A DNA stretch of 64,000 bases from Xenophilus arseniciresistens (GCF_028023875.1 NZ_JAQIPB010000002.1:744001-808000); one strand, 5' to 3'; positions 1 to 9,026 are shown, counted from the stretch's first letter. Translations and numbers: made by a program. Notes: generated by a model not told the origin, from the sequence alone.

Positions 1-330
1 CGACTTGCCGGCTGCCAGCGCTTCCACCACCCAGCGCGGCTTGCGGCCACGGCCACCAGACCAGGTTTCACCCGTGGGGCTGCGGTATTTGGCGGCCGCA
101 GGTGCTGCGGGCTTCGAGGGAGATGCGCTGACGCTGCGCTTGCCCGGGCCGCGCGCCGTCAGGCGCAAATCGCTGGCGGTGATGCCGTATTCGGCGATCT
201 TGCGGCGCAGTTCCTCGATCACGCCTGCGCGTTCCTGATTGCGCAGTTGCTCGGCCTGACGGCGCAATTCGGCGATCTTGTCGTCGTGTGCCTGGATCTG
301 GGAATTGATTTCCGCGAGGGTGGCGGTCAT
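1..330 (-). CDS. H-NS histone-like DNA-binding protein (3' end outside window)
   Basis: An open frame of 110 codons starts at the ATG at 330 and runs off the left edge without a stop, so the C-terminal end is missing. The N-terminal half (about residues 5-50) is charged and heptad-like, as in the H-NS oligomerisation coiled coil. A Pro/Ala/Ser linker follows, then the H-NS DNA-binding signature TWSGGRGRKPRWVVEAL near residues 88-105. Usual length is about 95-115 residues, so only a few residues can be missing. The family binds AT-rich DNA in the nucleoid and silences genes. A GAAAGG ribosome-binding site lies about 9 nt before the ATG. It is transcribed away from the uspA-like gene across a long shared intergenic region. 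Confidence 0.9.
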   Translation of the reverse strand, partial: MTATLAEINSQIQAHDDKIAELRRQAEQLRNQERAGVIEELRRKIAEYGITASDLRLTARGPGKRSVSASPSKPAAPAAAKYRSPTGETWSGGRGRKPRWVVEALAAGKS

Positions 331-821
331 TTCTGTGGCCTTTCAAGAAAATCTGGAATGCGCGGATTCTAGTGGATGAAATCAGGCGCTGAAAAGCAAG
401 GCGCAGTGCTTTTTCCACCGGCATGCCGCCTTTTTTTGAGGCATGGCGCCTAATCCGCACGCGAGGCGGGCTGATTTTGCTGTGGCGCCGTGGGCGCGAT
501 TTCTGATTTGGCGGCTCCATGCGGCATCTGCAATTGCCGACGAAGCCGTGGGCGAAAAAACGACCCAGGGCGCCAGATCGGTGGTCCCGCAAATCCCCGC
601 ACGCGCCGGCGCTGGTCGGCGGTCAGGCCGGCGCGCCGCACTTCGCGCGCGCCCGCGGCCGACATCGTGCAGGGCCCGCGCGCGCCTAGAATTTCCTGGC
701 AAGGCCAGAAAAACCAAGCCTGCCCGCGAACGAGGCAGCTCCAAGAACAACAGCGCTGCGATGTTCCCTGGCTCGGGCGTGTCCCGGCCAGCCCTTCCGT
801 GTTTTTAAGGAGTCCTGAATC
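331..821. other. Intergenic region between divergent hns-like and usp-like genes
   Basis: No credible gene lies here; the frames that are open lack a ribosome-binding site and resemble no family. The left side is locally AT-rich. On the minus strand TAGAAT (365-370) with a weak TTTTCA 18 nt upstream could be the hns-like promoter. On the plus strand a TAGAAT at 687-692 may be a -10 element for the usp gene, but no good -35 is visible. An AAGGAG near 808-813 serves the downstream ATG at 822. Confidence 0.4.
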
Positions 822-1247
822 ATGAAGATCGTCGTCGCCGTGGATGGCAGCGCCTACACCCGCAAGGCCCTCGATTACCTGGTCGCGCACCGGGCCCAGT
901 TCGTGGAGGGCAATGAACTGGTTCTGGTCAATGTGTGCGCAGCCATTCCGCCTCATGCCAGCCGCCACATCAGCAAGGAATTGCTCAACGAGTACTACAG
1001 CGACGAGAGCGCCAAGGTGCTCGAGCCGGTCAAGGCCCAGCTGAGCGAGCTGGGCGTGAGCAACTACAGCATCCAGTCACGCCACGGCAGCGCGGCGGCC
1101 GAGATCGTGGCGGCCGCCAAGGAAGTGAACGCCGGCCTGATCGTGATGGGCACGCGCGGCCACGGCACGCTGGGCCGCGCCCTCATGGGCTCGGTGGCCA
1201 CCAACGTGATCGCCGATGCCGGGATGAGCGTGCTGCTGGTGCAATAA
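822..1247 (+). CDS. Universal stress protein (UspA family)
   Basis: A 141-residue single-domain Usp protein, the normal length. It opens with the family's first beta strand (KIVVAVDGS) and keeps the C-terminal nucleotide-binding motif G-x2-G-x9-G-S in GTRGHGTLGRALMGS, so it is probably an ATP-binding type. Members are cytoplasmic dimers induced by stress or growth arrest. The start is fixed by AAGGAG about 9 nt upstream. It is probably monocistronic: a hairpin with a T-run follows at 1270-1297 and the next gene faces it. Confidence 0.93.
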   Translation: MKIVVAVDGSAYTRKALDYLVAHRAQFVEGNELVLVNVCAAIPPHASRHISKELLNEYYSDESAKVLEPVKAQLSELGVSNYSIQSRHGSAAAEIVAAAKEVNAGLIVMGTRGHGTLGRALMGSVATNVIADAGMSVLLVQ

Positions 1248-1269
1248 GCAAGCAGCCGCTGAACCCGCC

Positions 1270-1297
1270 AAGCCAGGCCGAAGTGCCTGGCTTTTTT
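1270..1297 (+). terminator. Rho-independent terminator of the usp gene
   Basis: AAGCCAGGC (1270-1278) pairs perfectly with GCCTGGCTT (1285-1293) across a 6-nt loop and is followed by T residues up to 1297. It begins 23 nt after the usp stop codon. Confidence 0.85.
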
Positions 1298-1307
1298 GTT
1301 GCTGCAC

Positions 1308-2537
1308 TCAAACCGCAGGCGTGTGCCGCCAGGCGGGCCAGCGACCCAGCGTCAACGCGCGCAGCCCCCACTCCACCGGCCCATGCAGATGCCGGCGCAG
1401 CCACCAGGCCGACAGCGGCAGCTGCAGCGCATACAGGCCCACGGCGATGCCGAGCACGGCCAGCGGCGGCAGCGCGGCGCTCAGGCCCAAGCCCCAGCCC
1501 GTGAAGATGAAGGCGCAGACCAGCGACTGCATCAGGTAGTTGCTCAATGCCATGCGCCCGGCCGGCACCAGCCAGGCGCCCACGCGCTGGCCGGTGCGCG
1601 TGCGCCAGGCCAGCAGGAAGGCACAGGCATAGGCCAGCGACAGGCCCGGCGATGTCAGCAGCCCCGCCGCAAATCCCATCAGCCGCCAGCCCGGGTCGGC
1701 CGCAGGCTGGCCGCTGTTGGCGTAGAGCACGGCGCCCGTCAGGCCCGGCAGCAGCCCCATCAGCGCCCAGCGCCGCAGCCGGCCCGGCTGCTGCCAGGGC
1801 TGCGCCAGCGCCTGGCGCGTGCCCAGCGCGTGGCCGACCAGGAACATGACCACCACGAAAGGCCCCTGCACCAGCATCAGCTGCCACCACACGCTGCCGC
1901 GCCAGTCGCGCAGGTTCTGCATCACGGTGCTGGCCACGTCGCCGCGATAGGAAGCGATGGCCACTTGGGCCTGCGCCTCGTAGACACTGAAGTCGGCGCC
2001 AGCCCACGGTTGCATGAGCGAGAGCACGCTCAGCAGCAGCCAGGGCACGGCGAGCAGGCCCAGAACCCAGCCCGCGCGGCGCAGCGCGCGTTCGGGCCTC
2101 AGATGGCGCCAGCCCAGCAGCAGCAGGCCCAGCAGCGCATAGGGCAAAAGAATGTCGCCGGGATAGAACAGAAGCGCATGCGCCAGCCCCAGCAAGGCCA
2201 GGCCCGCCAGCCGGCGCAGCCAGCGCGGCACGAAGGCCGCCTGCTGGCGATCGGCGGCGGCGCGCTGCAAGGTGAAGCTGTAGCCGAACAGGAAGGAAAA
2301 CAACAGGTAGAACTTGGTCTCGAAGACCAGGGCCACCAGCCAGCGCACGGCCAGATCCGTGGGCGACGAGAAGGCCGGATCGGCCACGGCCTGTGCGTAG
2401 TAGGGCGAGGCCATCACCTGGCTGTTGACCACCAGGATGCCCAGCAGCGCAAAGCCCCGAAGGCCGTCCACCTGCGCCAGGCGGTGCTGCGCTTCAGTGA
2501 TGGTGTTGCGACTGCTGCTGCCCGTTTCAAATGCCAT
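1308..2537 (-). CDS. DUF418 family membrane protein
   Basis: A 409-residue polytopic membrane protein. Near residues 20-40 it carries the hallmark RLAQVDGLRGFALLGILVVN, in which an Asp-Gly-Leu-Arg-Gly turn precedes the first membrane helix. About ten further hydrophobic segments follow, and the C-terminal third holds the DUF418 domain (GRMALSNYLMQSL and following). This is the YeiB-like group, related in architecture to membrane acyltransferases; its substrate is unknown. It is convergent with the usp gene and lies 43 nt downstream of the DadA-like gene. The ATG at 2537 is preceded by GTCTATAGAC, a 10-bp palindrome at 2546-2555, so an own promoter is possible. Confidence 0.88.
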   Translation of the reverse strand: MAFETGSSSRNTITEAQHRLAQVDGLRGFALLGILVVNSQVMASPYYAQAVADPAFSSPTDLAVRWLVALVFETKFYLLFSFLFGYSFTLQRAAADRQQAAFVPRWLRRLAGLALLGLAHALLFYPGDILLPYALLGLLLLGWRHLRPERALRRAGWVLGLLAVPWLLLSVLSLMQPWAGADFSVYEAQAQVAIASYRGDVASTVMQNLRDWRGSVWWQLMLVQGPFVVVMFLVGHALGTRQALAQPWQQPGRLRRWALMGLLPGLTGAVLYANSGQPAADPGWRLMGFAAGLLTSPGLSLAYACAFLLAWRTRTGQRVGAWLVPAGRMALSNYLMQSLVCAFIFTGWGLGLSAALPPLAVLGIAVGLYALQLPLSAWWLRRHLHGPVEWGLRALTLGRWPAWRHTPAV

Positions 2538-2580
2538 GCGCCACAGTCTATAGACCGCGCGTGGCCGGCCCGTGCGCCAC

Positions 2581-3816
2581 TCAGAAGCGTTGCGGCGAGT
2601 AGGGCTTGGGGTCGATGTACGGCGCCTCGCCGCTGATCAGCTCGGCCAGCAGACGGCCGCTGGCCGGCCCCAGCGTGAAGCCCTGGTGGCCGTGGCCGAA
2701 GTTGAACCACAGCCCGGGGTGGCGCGGCGCGGCGCCGATGACGGGGTTCATGTCCACCGTGCAGGGGCGCGCACCCAGCCAGGGCTGGGGCTCCACGGCC
2801 TCGCCCAGTTCCAGCAGGCCGCGCGCGACGCGCTCGGCCTGGGCCAACTGGACCGGCGAGGCCGGGGCCTCGTGCGGCGCGAACTCGGCGCCGGTGGTGA
2901 TGCGCAGGCCGCGCGTCATGGGCGCCAGCATGAAGCCGGGCTCGGTCAGCAGCAGCGGCATCGGCAGCGGCTGCTGCACGACATAGTGCCGGTGGTAGCC
3001 GCGCTTGACAAACAGCGGCAGGCGGTAGCCCAGCGCGCGCGTGGCGCCGTCGGCCCAGGGGCCCAGGGCCAGCACCACATGCTGCGCCTGCAGCGGGCCC
3101 GCATCGGTCTGCACCTGCCAATGCGCGCCCTGCGGCTGCAGCTTGCGGACTTCGGCACGCACGGTTTCGCCGCCCATGCGGCCCAGCAGCGCGGCATAGC
3201 GGGCCACCAGGCCGCCGGGGTCGCTCACGGCCCAGGGGTCGGTCCAGTGGATGCCGCCGGCCAGCGGGCCGCGCAGCGCGGGCATCAAGCGCGCAAGTGC
3301 GGCGCCATCCAGCAGCGTGCAGCCCAGCTGATGTTCTTGCGCGGTTTGGCGCGCTTGCACGCTGGCGGCCTCGAAAGCGGCCGGCGTGAGAAAGCCGCGC
3401 ACCCAGCCCTTGCGCTCGACCAGGTCATCCGCGCCGGCCTGCGCCACCCACTGCGCATGCTCGCTCAGGCAATGCACGATCAGTTGCGCATAGGCGCGCG
3501 CCAACGGCGCATAGGCGCCAGGTGCCGAGTTGGCCCAATAGCGCGCCAGCCGCGGCGCCAGCGCCAGCAGCGCCGGCAACTGGTAGTGCACGTCATTGCC
3601 GCGGCCCAGCGCCACGTCGGCCAGCACGCGCCAGTCGCGCGGAAAGGCATAGGGCTGCACTGCCTCGCGCTGGATCAGGCCGGCATTGCCATAGGAGGTT
3701 TCCTGGCCGGGCGCCTTGCGGTCCACCAAGGTGACGTGATGCCCGCGCTGGCGCAGGGCCAGTGCGGTGCTGACGCCGACCATGCCGGCGCCCAGGACGA
3801 GGATTTCTGAACTCAT
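2581..3816 (-). CDS. FAD-dependent D-amino-acid dehydrogenase-like oxidoreductase (DadA/DAO family)
   Basis: A 411-residue DAO-fold flavoprotein. The N-terminal FAD Rossmann motif ILVLGAGMVGVSTALAL is at residues 4-20, with the acidic residue at the end of the second strand (VTLVDRK). The C-terminus has the family block PVIGAAPRHPGLWFNFGHGHQGFTLGPASG, cited here in key residues only: a GHGHxG turn that contacts FAD. It most resembles the D-amino-acid dehydrogenase small subunit, which oxidatively deaminates D-amino acids to 2-oxo acids and passes electrons to the respiratory chain; the substrate here is not certain. In-frame ATGs at 3849 and 3873 would add 11-19 residues before the Rossmann strand, so 3816 is preferred. 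It follows the malonyl-CoA synthetase by 83 nt. Confidence 0.85.
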   Translation of the reverse strand: MSSEILVLGAGMVGVSTALALRQRGHHVTLVDRKAPGQETSYGNAGLIQREAVQPYAFPRDWRVLADVALGRGNDVHYQLPALLALAPRLARYWANSAPGAYAPLARAYAQLIVHCLSEHAQWVAQAGADDLVERKGWVRGFLTPAAFEAASVQARQTAQEHQLGCTLLDGAALARLMPALRGPLAGGIHWTDPWAVSDPGGLVARYAALLGRMGGETVRAEVRKLQPQGAHWQVQTDAGPLQAQHVVLALGPWADGATRALGYRLPLFVKRGYHRHYVVQQPLPMPLLLTEPGFMLAPMTRGLRITTGAEFAPHEAPASPVQLAQAERVARGLLELGEAVEPQPWLGARPCTVDMNPVIGAAPRHPGLWFNFGHGHQGFTLGPASGRLLAELISGEAPYIDPKPYSPQRF

Positions 3817-3899
3817 GGCGCTTGCGGCTCGAACCGTGTGCTTCTGCATTGCCTGCAGGCGTGAGAAACGCATGGGCCCAAGCCAGCCCCTTTGCGCGC

Positions 3900-5459
3900 T
3901 CAGGCCCCAAACAGCCCCTTGTGCTGCTCGCGCAGCAGCGCCTTCTGCACCTTGCCCATGGTGTTGCGCGGCAGCTCGTCGACCACGTAGCAGCGCTTGG
4001 GAATCTTGAAGTTGGCCAGCTTGCCCTTCAGCTCGGCCACGATGGCATCGGCCGCCAGCGAGGCGCCGGCCTTGGGCACCACCACCGCCACGCCCACTTC
4101 GCCGAAATCCGGGTGCGGCACGCCCACCAGCGCGCTCTCGGCCACGCCGGGCATCTCGTTGATGTAGCCCTCGATCTCGGCCGGGTAGACGTTGTAGCCG
4201 CCGCTGATGATCAGGTCCTTGCTGCGGCCCACGATGGTGACGTAGCCCAGGCCGTCGATCTTGCCCACGTCGCCGGTCTTGAAGTAGCCGTCGGCGGTGA
4301 ACTCCTCTTTGGTCTTCTCGGGCATGCGCCAGTAGCCGGCGAAGACATTGGGGCCGCTGACCTCGATGTTGCCGATCTCGTCCACCGGGCATTCGCGCGG
4401 CTCGCCGTGCTCGTCATAGGCGCGCACGCGCAGGCTCACGCCGGGCAGCGGGAAGCCCACCGTGCCGCCACGCCGCGCGCCCTGCACCGAGGTGTAGGGG
4501 TTGGAGGTCAGCATGATGGTTTCGCTCATGCCGTAGCGCTCCAGGATGGTGTGGCCGGTGCGCTGCTGCCACTCCTGGAAGGTCTCGATCAGCAGCGGGG
4601 CCGAGCCCGCGATGAACAGGCGCATGTCCTCGCACTGGCGCTGGCCCAGAAGCGGCTCGGCCAGCATGCGCACGTAGAGCGTGGGCACGCCCATGAAGAC
4701 GGTGGCGTCGGGCAGGCGCGCCACCACGCGCTTGGGGTCGAACCTGCTGAACCAGATCATCTTGCTGCCATTGAGCAGCGCGCCGTGGATGGCCACGAAC
4801 AGGCCGTGCACGTGGAAGATGGGCAGCGCATGCAGCAGCACGTCGCCCTGGGCCCAGCCCCAGTAGTCCTTGAGCACTTCGGCGTTGGACAGCAGGTTGC
4901 GGTGCGTGAGCATCGCGCCCTTGCTGCGCCCCGTGGTTCCGCTGGTGTAGAGGATGGCCGCGAGGTCTTCGGGCTTTCTCTGCACCACCGCATGCTCGTC
5001 GCTGCACTGGGCCGCCAGCTCCAGCAGCGTGCCGCTGCGGTCGTCGTCGAGCGTGAACACGTGGCGCGTGCCGGCCTTCTGCGCAATGGGCCCCACCCAG
5101 GGGGCATTGGCGCTGCTGCAGACCACCACCTCGGGTTCGGCGTTGGCGATGAAGTACTCGATCTCGGCGCTCTGGTAGGCGGTGTTCAGCGGCAGGAACA
5201 CGTAGCCGGCCCGCAGGGTGGCCAGGTACAGCAGCATGGCCTCGACCGACTTTTCAACCTGCACGGCCACGCGCGCGCCGGCCTTGAGCTTCAGGGCGCC
5301 CAGCAAGTTGGCGATCATGGCGCTGGCGCGCTCCAGGTCGCGCCACGAATAGTGCAGCCGGTCGTCCGTTTCCACGGCGATGGCGTCCAGGTCATGCGGG
5401 AAGGCGGCGCGCAGGTGGGCAAAGAGATTGGCGTTGGCTGGCTTGCTCATGGCAGACAT
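3900..5459 (-). CDS. matB: Malonyl-CoA synthetase (acyl-CoA synthetase, MatB type)
   Basis: A 519-residue member of the ANL adenylating superfamily. The P-loop-like motif YTSGTTGRSKGAMLTH is near residue 165, the A5 motif reads ERYGMSET, and the flexible A8 hinge region is in the block containing GRSKDLIISGGYNVYP. The catalytic Lys is in the C-terminal PRNTMGKVQKALL. The blocks MGVPTLYVRML and RRGGTVGFPLPGV match MatB, which ligates malonate (or methylmalonate) to CoA with ATP. The neighbours, malonyl-CoA decarboxylase, a Bug binding protein and a GntR regulator, support malonate as substrate. The ATG at 5459 lacks a clear Shine-Dalgarno; the ATG at 5450 is an alternative. Confidence 0.88.
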   Translation of the reverse strand: MSAMSKPANANLFAHLRAAFPHDLDAIAVETDDRLHYSWRDLERASAMIANLLGALKLKAGARVAVQVEKSVEAMLLYLATLRAGYVFLPLNTAYQSAEIEYFIANAEPEVVVCSSANAPWVGPIAQKAGTRHVFTLDDDRSGTLLELAAQCSDEHAVVQRKPEDLAAILYTSGTTGRSKGAMLTHRNLLSNAEVLKDYWGWAQGDVLLHALPIFHVHGLFVAIHGALLNGSKMIWFSRFDPKRVVARLPDATVFMGVPTLYVRMLAEPLLGQRQCEDMRLFIAGSAPLLIETFQEWQQRTGHTILERYGMSETIMLTSNPYTSVQGARRGGTVGFPLPGVSLRVRAYDEHGEPRECPVDEIGNIEVSGPNVFAGYWRMPEKTKEEFTADGYFKTGDVGKIDGLGYVTIVGRSKDLIISGGYNVYPAEIEGYINEMPGVAESALVGVPHPDFGEVGVAVVVPKAGASLAADAIVAELKGKLANFKIPKRCYVVDELPRNTMGKVQKALLREQHKGLFGA

Positions 5460-5621
5460 AGTTGTAGGCGGTAAGGAAAGACAACCGCGCCTGGCGCCTC
5501 CTCGCGCCGGCCGGTCAGCGTGACAGCTTCATGCAAGCCCGTCATTCTGTCCAGAAAAACATGGCCGAGCCCCCGAACTCCCCACCCTCGCCCCAAGATG
5601 ACGAACGCAGCGAAGTCCTCT

Positions 5622-5699
5622 GGGCACCCGAGGAACCGGCTTTGCCGGGCCTCTGGGTGCGTCCCCCTCCCGAAGGAGAGGGGGGAGCCGCGAAGCGGC
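5622..5699 (-). repeat. Three stacked hairpins between the Bug gene and matB
   Basis: The 250-nt gap between the Bug stop (5710) and the matB start (5459) holds three adjacent inverted repeats. The first is GGGCACCCGAGGAACCGGC paired across TTT with GCCGG then CCTCTGGGTGC (5622-5661). The second is CCCCCTCC / GGAGAGGGGG (5663-5684). The third is GCCGC-GAA-GCGGC (5687-5699). None is followed by a T-run on the minus strand, so they are not ordinary terminators. Modular hairpins of this style look like dispersed intergenic repeats. In an mRNA they could stabilise the upstream matA-Bug message. Confidence 0.6.
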
Positions 5700-5709
5700 C
5701 TGGGAGGTG

Positions 5710-6708
5710 TCACTCCAATTTTGCGCCGGAGGCCTTCACCACCCCCGCCCAGCGCTGGACCTCCGCATGCACGAACTGGCCATAGGCCGCGCCGCTCACG
5801 CTCGGGATTTCGGAGCCGTTGTTGGCCCAGATGGCGCGCAGCTCATCGGCCGCCAGCGCCTTGCGCATCTGCTCGGTGATCTGGCCCAGCGCCTCGGCCG
5901 GCGTGCCCTTGGGCGCCCACAGCCCGTACCAGGTGGTCACGGTGTAGTCGGGCAGGCCCACCTCGGCGGCGCAGGGCACGTCGGGGAAGGCCGGGTTGCG
6001 CTTGCTGCCGGCCACCATCAGCGCCTTGATGCGCCCGGCCTTGATGTGCTGGGCCGATGAGCCCAGCCCATCGAAACCGCAGTCCACATTGCCGGCGATC
6101 AGGTCCTGCAGCATCGGCCCGGCACCGCGGTAGGGGATGTGGGTGATGAAGGTGCCGGTCTGCAGCTTGAACAGCTCGCCGGCCAGGTGGTGCGAGGTGC
6201 CGGCCCCGGCCGACGCGTAGTTGAGCTTGCCGGGGTTGCGCTTGACGTGCGCCACGAACTCCTGGAGGGTGTTCTGCGTCACGCGCTTGGGATTGACCAC
6301 CACCACCTGCGGCACGTTGGCCAGCAGCATGACGGGCACGAAGTCCTTTTCGATGTCGTAGTCCAGCTTGGGGTAGACGGCGGGCGCGATGGCATGGTGG
6401 ACGGCGCCCATGAACAGGTTGTAGCCGTCGGGGGCGGCCTTGGCGGCGATGCTGGCGCCCACCGTGCCACCGGCGCCGCCCCGGTTGTCGATCACCAGGG
6501 TCTGGCCCGTGATCTTGGAGAACTGCGCCGCCAGCGGACGCGCGAAGGCGTCGGTGCCGCCGCCGGCCGGGAAGGGCACCACCAGGTTCACGGGCCGCGT
6601 GGGCCAGCCCCCGGCCTGCGCCCGGGCACTGCCGCCGGCAAGCATGTAAAGGCCCGCACCGGCGGCCGTCAGGCGCAGCATGTCGCGCCTTTGCATTCCA
6701 TGGGTCAT
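5710..6708 (-). CDS. Bug-family tripartite tricarboxylate transporter substrate-binding protein
   Basis: A 332-residue periplasmic binding protein with the Bug signature: WPTRPVNLVVPFPAGGGTD after the signal peptide, VIDNRGGAGG, a PDGY loop near residue 95, and THIPYRGAGPMLQDLIAGNVD in the second lobe. The leader reads MQRRDMLRLTAAGAGLYMLAGG, with an Arg-Arg pair that hints at Tat export; cleavage is likely after ARAQA. AGGAG 9 nt before the ATG at 6708 supports that start. No TctA/TctB membrane genes are nearby, as is common for Bug proteins in Burkholderiales. Its place between matA and matB makes malonate or a related dicarboxylate the likely ligand. Confidence 0.9.
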   Translation of the reverse strand: MTHGMQRRDMLRLTAAGAGLYMLAGGSARAQAGGWPTRPVNLVVPFPAGGGTDAFARPLAAQFSKITGQTLVIDNRGGAGGTVGASIAAKAAPDGYNLFMGAVHHAIAPAVYPKLDYDIEKDFVPVMLLANVPQVVVVNPKRVTQNTLQEFVAHVKRNPGKLNYASAGAGTSHHLAGELFKLQTGTFITHIPYRGAGPMLQDLIAGNVDCGFDGLGSSAQHIKAGRIKALMVAGSKRNPAFPDVPCAAEVGLPDYTVTTWYGLWAPKGTPAEALGQITEQMRKALAADELRAIWANNGSEIPSVSGAAYGQFVHAEVQRWAGVVKASGAKLE

Positions 6709-6811
6709 TGCTGTTGTCTCCTGCTTGTTGCCTGGCGCCGGGGCCGCGGCGGCGCCTTATGGTTGGAACGGCCCGTCTTCGTCGTTGCTGCGGCGCGTCG
6801 CGCCGGCCGGC

Positions 6812-8299
6812 TCAGGCGGGCGCCTGGGGCGCCGCCTTGAGGAACAGCCCCTCCAGCTCGCCCGACACCGGAATCCTGCCTTGTGCCAGCCAGGCGCGGT
6901 GCTTGTCCAGCCGCTTGAGGTCATACACGTAGTTGACCATCAGGCCCCAGGACTGCCGCAGCCCCTTGGCCGAGGGGTCGGCAGCCCAGTTCAGCCGCTC
7001 CACGCGCGCACCGTTGCCCAGATGGAAGCGCGCCACGGCATCCAGCGGCTGGCCGTCACGCAGGCCGCGGCCCAGGTATTCGGCCGCCGCCTGCAGCAGC
7101 CACTGGCGCAGCGGCGACTGCGGCGCCAGCGACGGCGCCTCCTCCAGCGCAGCCAGCAGTTGCGCGGGTGCGGGCGGCATCGCGCCCAGCAGGCGGCCCA
7201 GGGCCTGCTGCTGGCGCTCGGGCAGTCGCTGTAGCAGCGCCGGAGCCTCGCGCGTCAGCCAGTTGCGCAGGCCCGGAATGGGCGAGAGCGTGGCGAAGGT
7301 CTTGAGCCGCGGGAATTCCTCGGTCAGCGTCTGCACCACGCGCTTGATCAGCGAATCGCCGAAGCTCACGCCACGCAGGCCGGTCTGGGTGTTGCTGATG
7401 GAATAGAAGATCGCCGTGTCGGCCTTGCGCGCATCGGCGCTGGCCTGTTCGTCCAGCAGCGGCGTGATGCTGTCGCTCACCGCGCCGGTCAGTGCCACTT
7501 CCACGAAGATCAGCGGCACGCCGGGCAGGCGCGGATGGAAAAAGCCATAGCAGCGGCGGTCGCGCTCATCGAGCCGGTTCTTCACGTCGGACCAGCTCTT
7601 GATGTCGTGCACGGCCTCGTACTGGATCAGCTTCTCGATCAGCGAGGCCGGCGAATCCCAGCTGATGCGCTGCAGCTCCAGGAAGGCCACGTCGAACCAG
7701 GTGGAAAAAAGCTGCTCCAGCTCGGCGTCGAGCACCAGCAGGCGCCGGTCCTTCTTCACTTCCGGCAGCAATGCGGCGCGCAACTCGATCAGGAAGCGCA
7801 TGCCATCGGGCGCCATGGAAAAGCGCTGCAGCAACCGCGCGCGCGGCGACAGCAGCGCCTTGCGCAGCTTGACTTCGGCCTGCGCATAGTCGGGCGAGCC
7901 CGGCTGCGCGGCCTCGAACTGCTCGCGCGCGGCCTGCAGCTTGCGCGCATCGGGCGCCAGGCACTCGCACATGAGCAGCCACAGGTCGCGGTGCTCGTCG
8001 GGCTGCAGCGTTTCATACCACTGGGCCAGCGCCAGCGCGCGGCGCCCGCCCTCCACCTCGCTCAGGCGCGGGTCGATCACGGCCTGCATGTCCTCGAGCG
8101 CCTTGCGCAGCGCGCGCGGCGCCAGGGCCTCGCCATGGCGGCGCAGCGTGGCGGCCATGCGCTCGGTCAGGGTGCGCGGCGGGCGCGCGTCGGCGGCCGG
8201 CCTGGGCGGTGCGGCCGGCAGCTCGGCAGCCGCCTTCTCATCGGCGGTGCCTGCGCGCAGCAGCGAAACGCCGCGCTGGATCCAATCGTTGGCAGTCAT
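6812..8299 (-). CDS. matA: Malonyl-CoA decarboxylase
   Basis: A 495-residue homologue of the MCD family, which converts malonyl-CoA to acetyl-CoA and CO2. The N-terminal helical domain covers roughly the first 170 residues. The catalytic GNAT-like domain has FYSISNTQTGLRGVSFGDSL, then TLSPIPG with Ser about residue 339, and FHLGNGARVERLNW with His about residue 426. These Ser and His match the catalytic pair reported for the human and bacterial enzymes. AGGAG lies 8 nt before the ATG. With MatB it forms a malonate to malonyl-CoA to acetyl-CoA route. The gene is 103 nt upstream of the Bug gene and 58 nt downstream of the GntR gene. Confidence 0.93.
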   Translation of the reverse strand: MTANDWIQRGVSLLRAGTADEKAAAELPAAPPRPAADARPPRTLTERMAATLRRHGEALAPRALRKALEDMQAVIDPRLSEVEGGRRALALAQWYETLQPDEHRDLWLLMCECLAPDARKLQAAREQFEAAQPGSPDYAQAEVKLRKALLSPRARLLQRFSMAPDGMRFLIELRAALLPEVKKDRRLLVLDAELEQLFSTWFDVAFLELQRISWDSPASLIEKLIQYEAVHDIKSWSDVKNRLDERDRRCYGFFHPRLPGVPLIFVEVALTGAVSDSITPLLDEQASADARKADTAIFYSISNTQTGLRGVSFGDSLIKRVVQTLTEEFPRLKTFATLSPIPGLRNWLTREAPALLQRLPERQQQALGRLLGAMPPAPAQLLAALEEAPSLAPQSPLRQWLLQAAAEYLGRGLRDGQPLDAVARFHLGNGARVERLNWAADPSAKGLRQSWGLMVNYVYDLKRLDKHRAWLAQGRIPVSGELEGLFLKAAPQAPA

Positions 8300-8357
8300 G
8301 CCTGACTCTCCTGTGCATGCCTGGGCCGCCGACGCGGGGCCCGTGTGGCTGTGGCTT

Positions 8358-9026
8358 TTATCCGATGCGCCTGGCCTTTTCCTGCACCGCCAGCACGCGC
8401 AGCGCCTCGCGCTGGCGGTGCAGGTGGGTGCGCATCGCGGCTTCGGCGCCTTCTGCGTCGCGCGCCTTCAGGGCCGCGAACACGGCCAGATGCTCCGACA
8501 GGCTCTGCTCCATGCGGCCCGGCACCTGCAGCGACTGCAGGCGCGCCAGCCGCAGGATCTTGCGCAGATCGGCAATCACCTGCGCCAGCCAGCGGTTGTC
8601 GGCCAGCCGGATGATGGCTTCGTGGATCAGGTAATTGGTGTCGTAGTAGGCCTGGATGCGGCGCGCACGCGCGTGGCGTGCCAGCCGCTCGTGCACGGCC
8701 TCGAGCGCCTGCAGCTCGGCCTCGCTGGCGTTGAGCGCGGCCTCGAAGGCACAGCGGCCCTCCAGCAGCGCGATGACGGGGAAGATGTCGTCCAGGTCCT
8801 TGGCCGTGATCTCGGCCACGAAGCAGCCGCGCCGCGGTTCGTGCCGCAGCAGGCCTTCGGCCGTGAGCACCTTGAGCGCCTCGCGCAGCGGCGTGCGCGA
8901 GATCGCCAGTTGCGCGCACAGCGCGGGCTCGTCCACGAAGGCGCCCGGCGGCAGCACGCCTTCGAAGATCAGCGCGCGCAGGCGCTCGGCCACGTCTTCG
9001 TGCAGGGAAGTGGACACCACTCGCAT
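8358..9026 (-). CDS. matR: GntR-family regulator, FadR/FCD type (probable MatR)
   Basis: A 222-residue regulator. The GntR winged helix-turn-helix is at residues 5-70 (LALISRTPLREALKVLTAEGLLRHEPRRG style, here starting ALCAQLAISRTPLREALKVL). The FCD effector domain fills the rest and keeps the metal or ligand-binding Asp/His pattern (YYDTNYLIHEAIIRLADN, and the later His in SLSEHLAVFAAL). The first gene of the malonate cluster, it probably represses the operon and responds to malonate or malonyl-CoA, as MatR does in rhizobia; that is an inference from position. Longer upstream readings lack family similarity, so the ATG at 9026 is preferred. A 14-bp palindrome lies 94 nt upstream. Confidence 0.85.
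   Translation of the reverse strand: MRVVSTSLHEDVAERLRALIFEGVLPPGAFVDEPALCAQLAISRTPLREALKVLTAEGLLRHEPRRGCFVAEITAKDLDDIFPVIALLEGRCAFEAALNASEAELQALEAVHERLARHARARRIQAYYDTNYLIHEAIIRLADNRWLAQVIADLRKILRLARLQSLQVPGRMEQSLSEHLAVFAALKARDAEGAEAAMRTHLHRQREALRVLAVQEKARRIG

Noticed and set aside
331-821. Several open frames in the hns-usp intergenic region
   Set aside because: No ribosome-binding sites, mutually overlapping frames and no similarity to known proteins.
3817-4392. N-terminal extension of the DadA-like protein by an open frame reaching into matB
   Set aside because: The extra region lies in another frame of matB, has shadow composition, and precedes the FAD strand that should start the protein.
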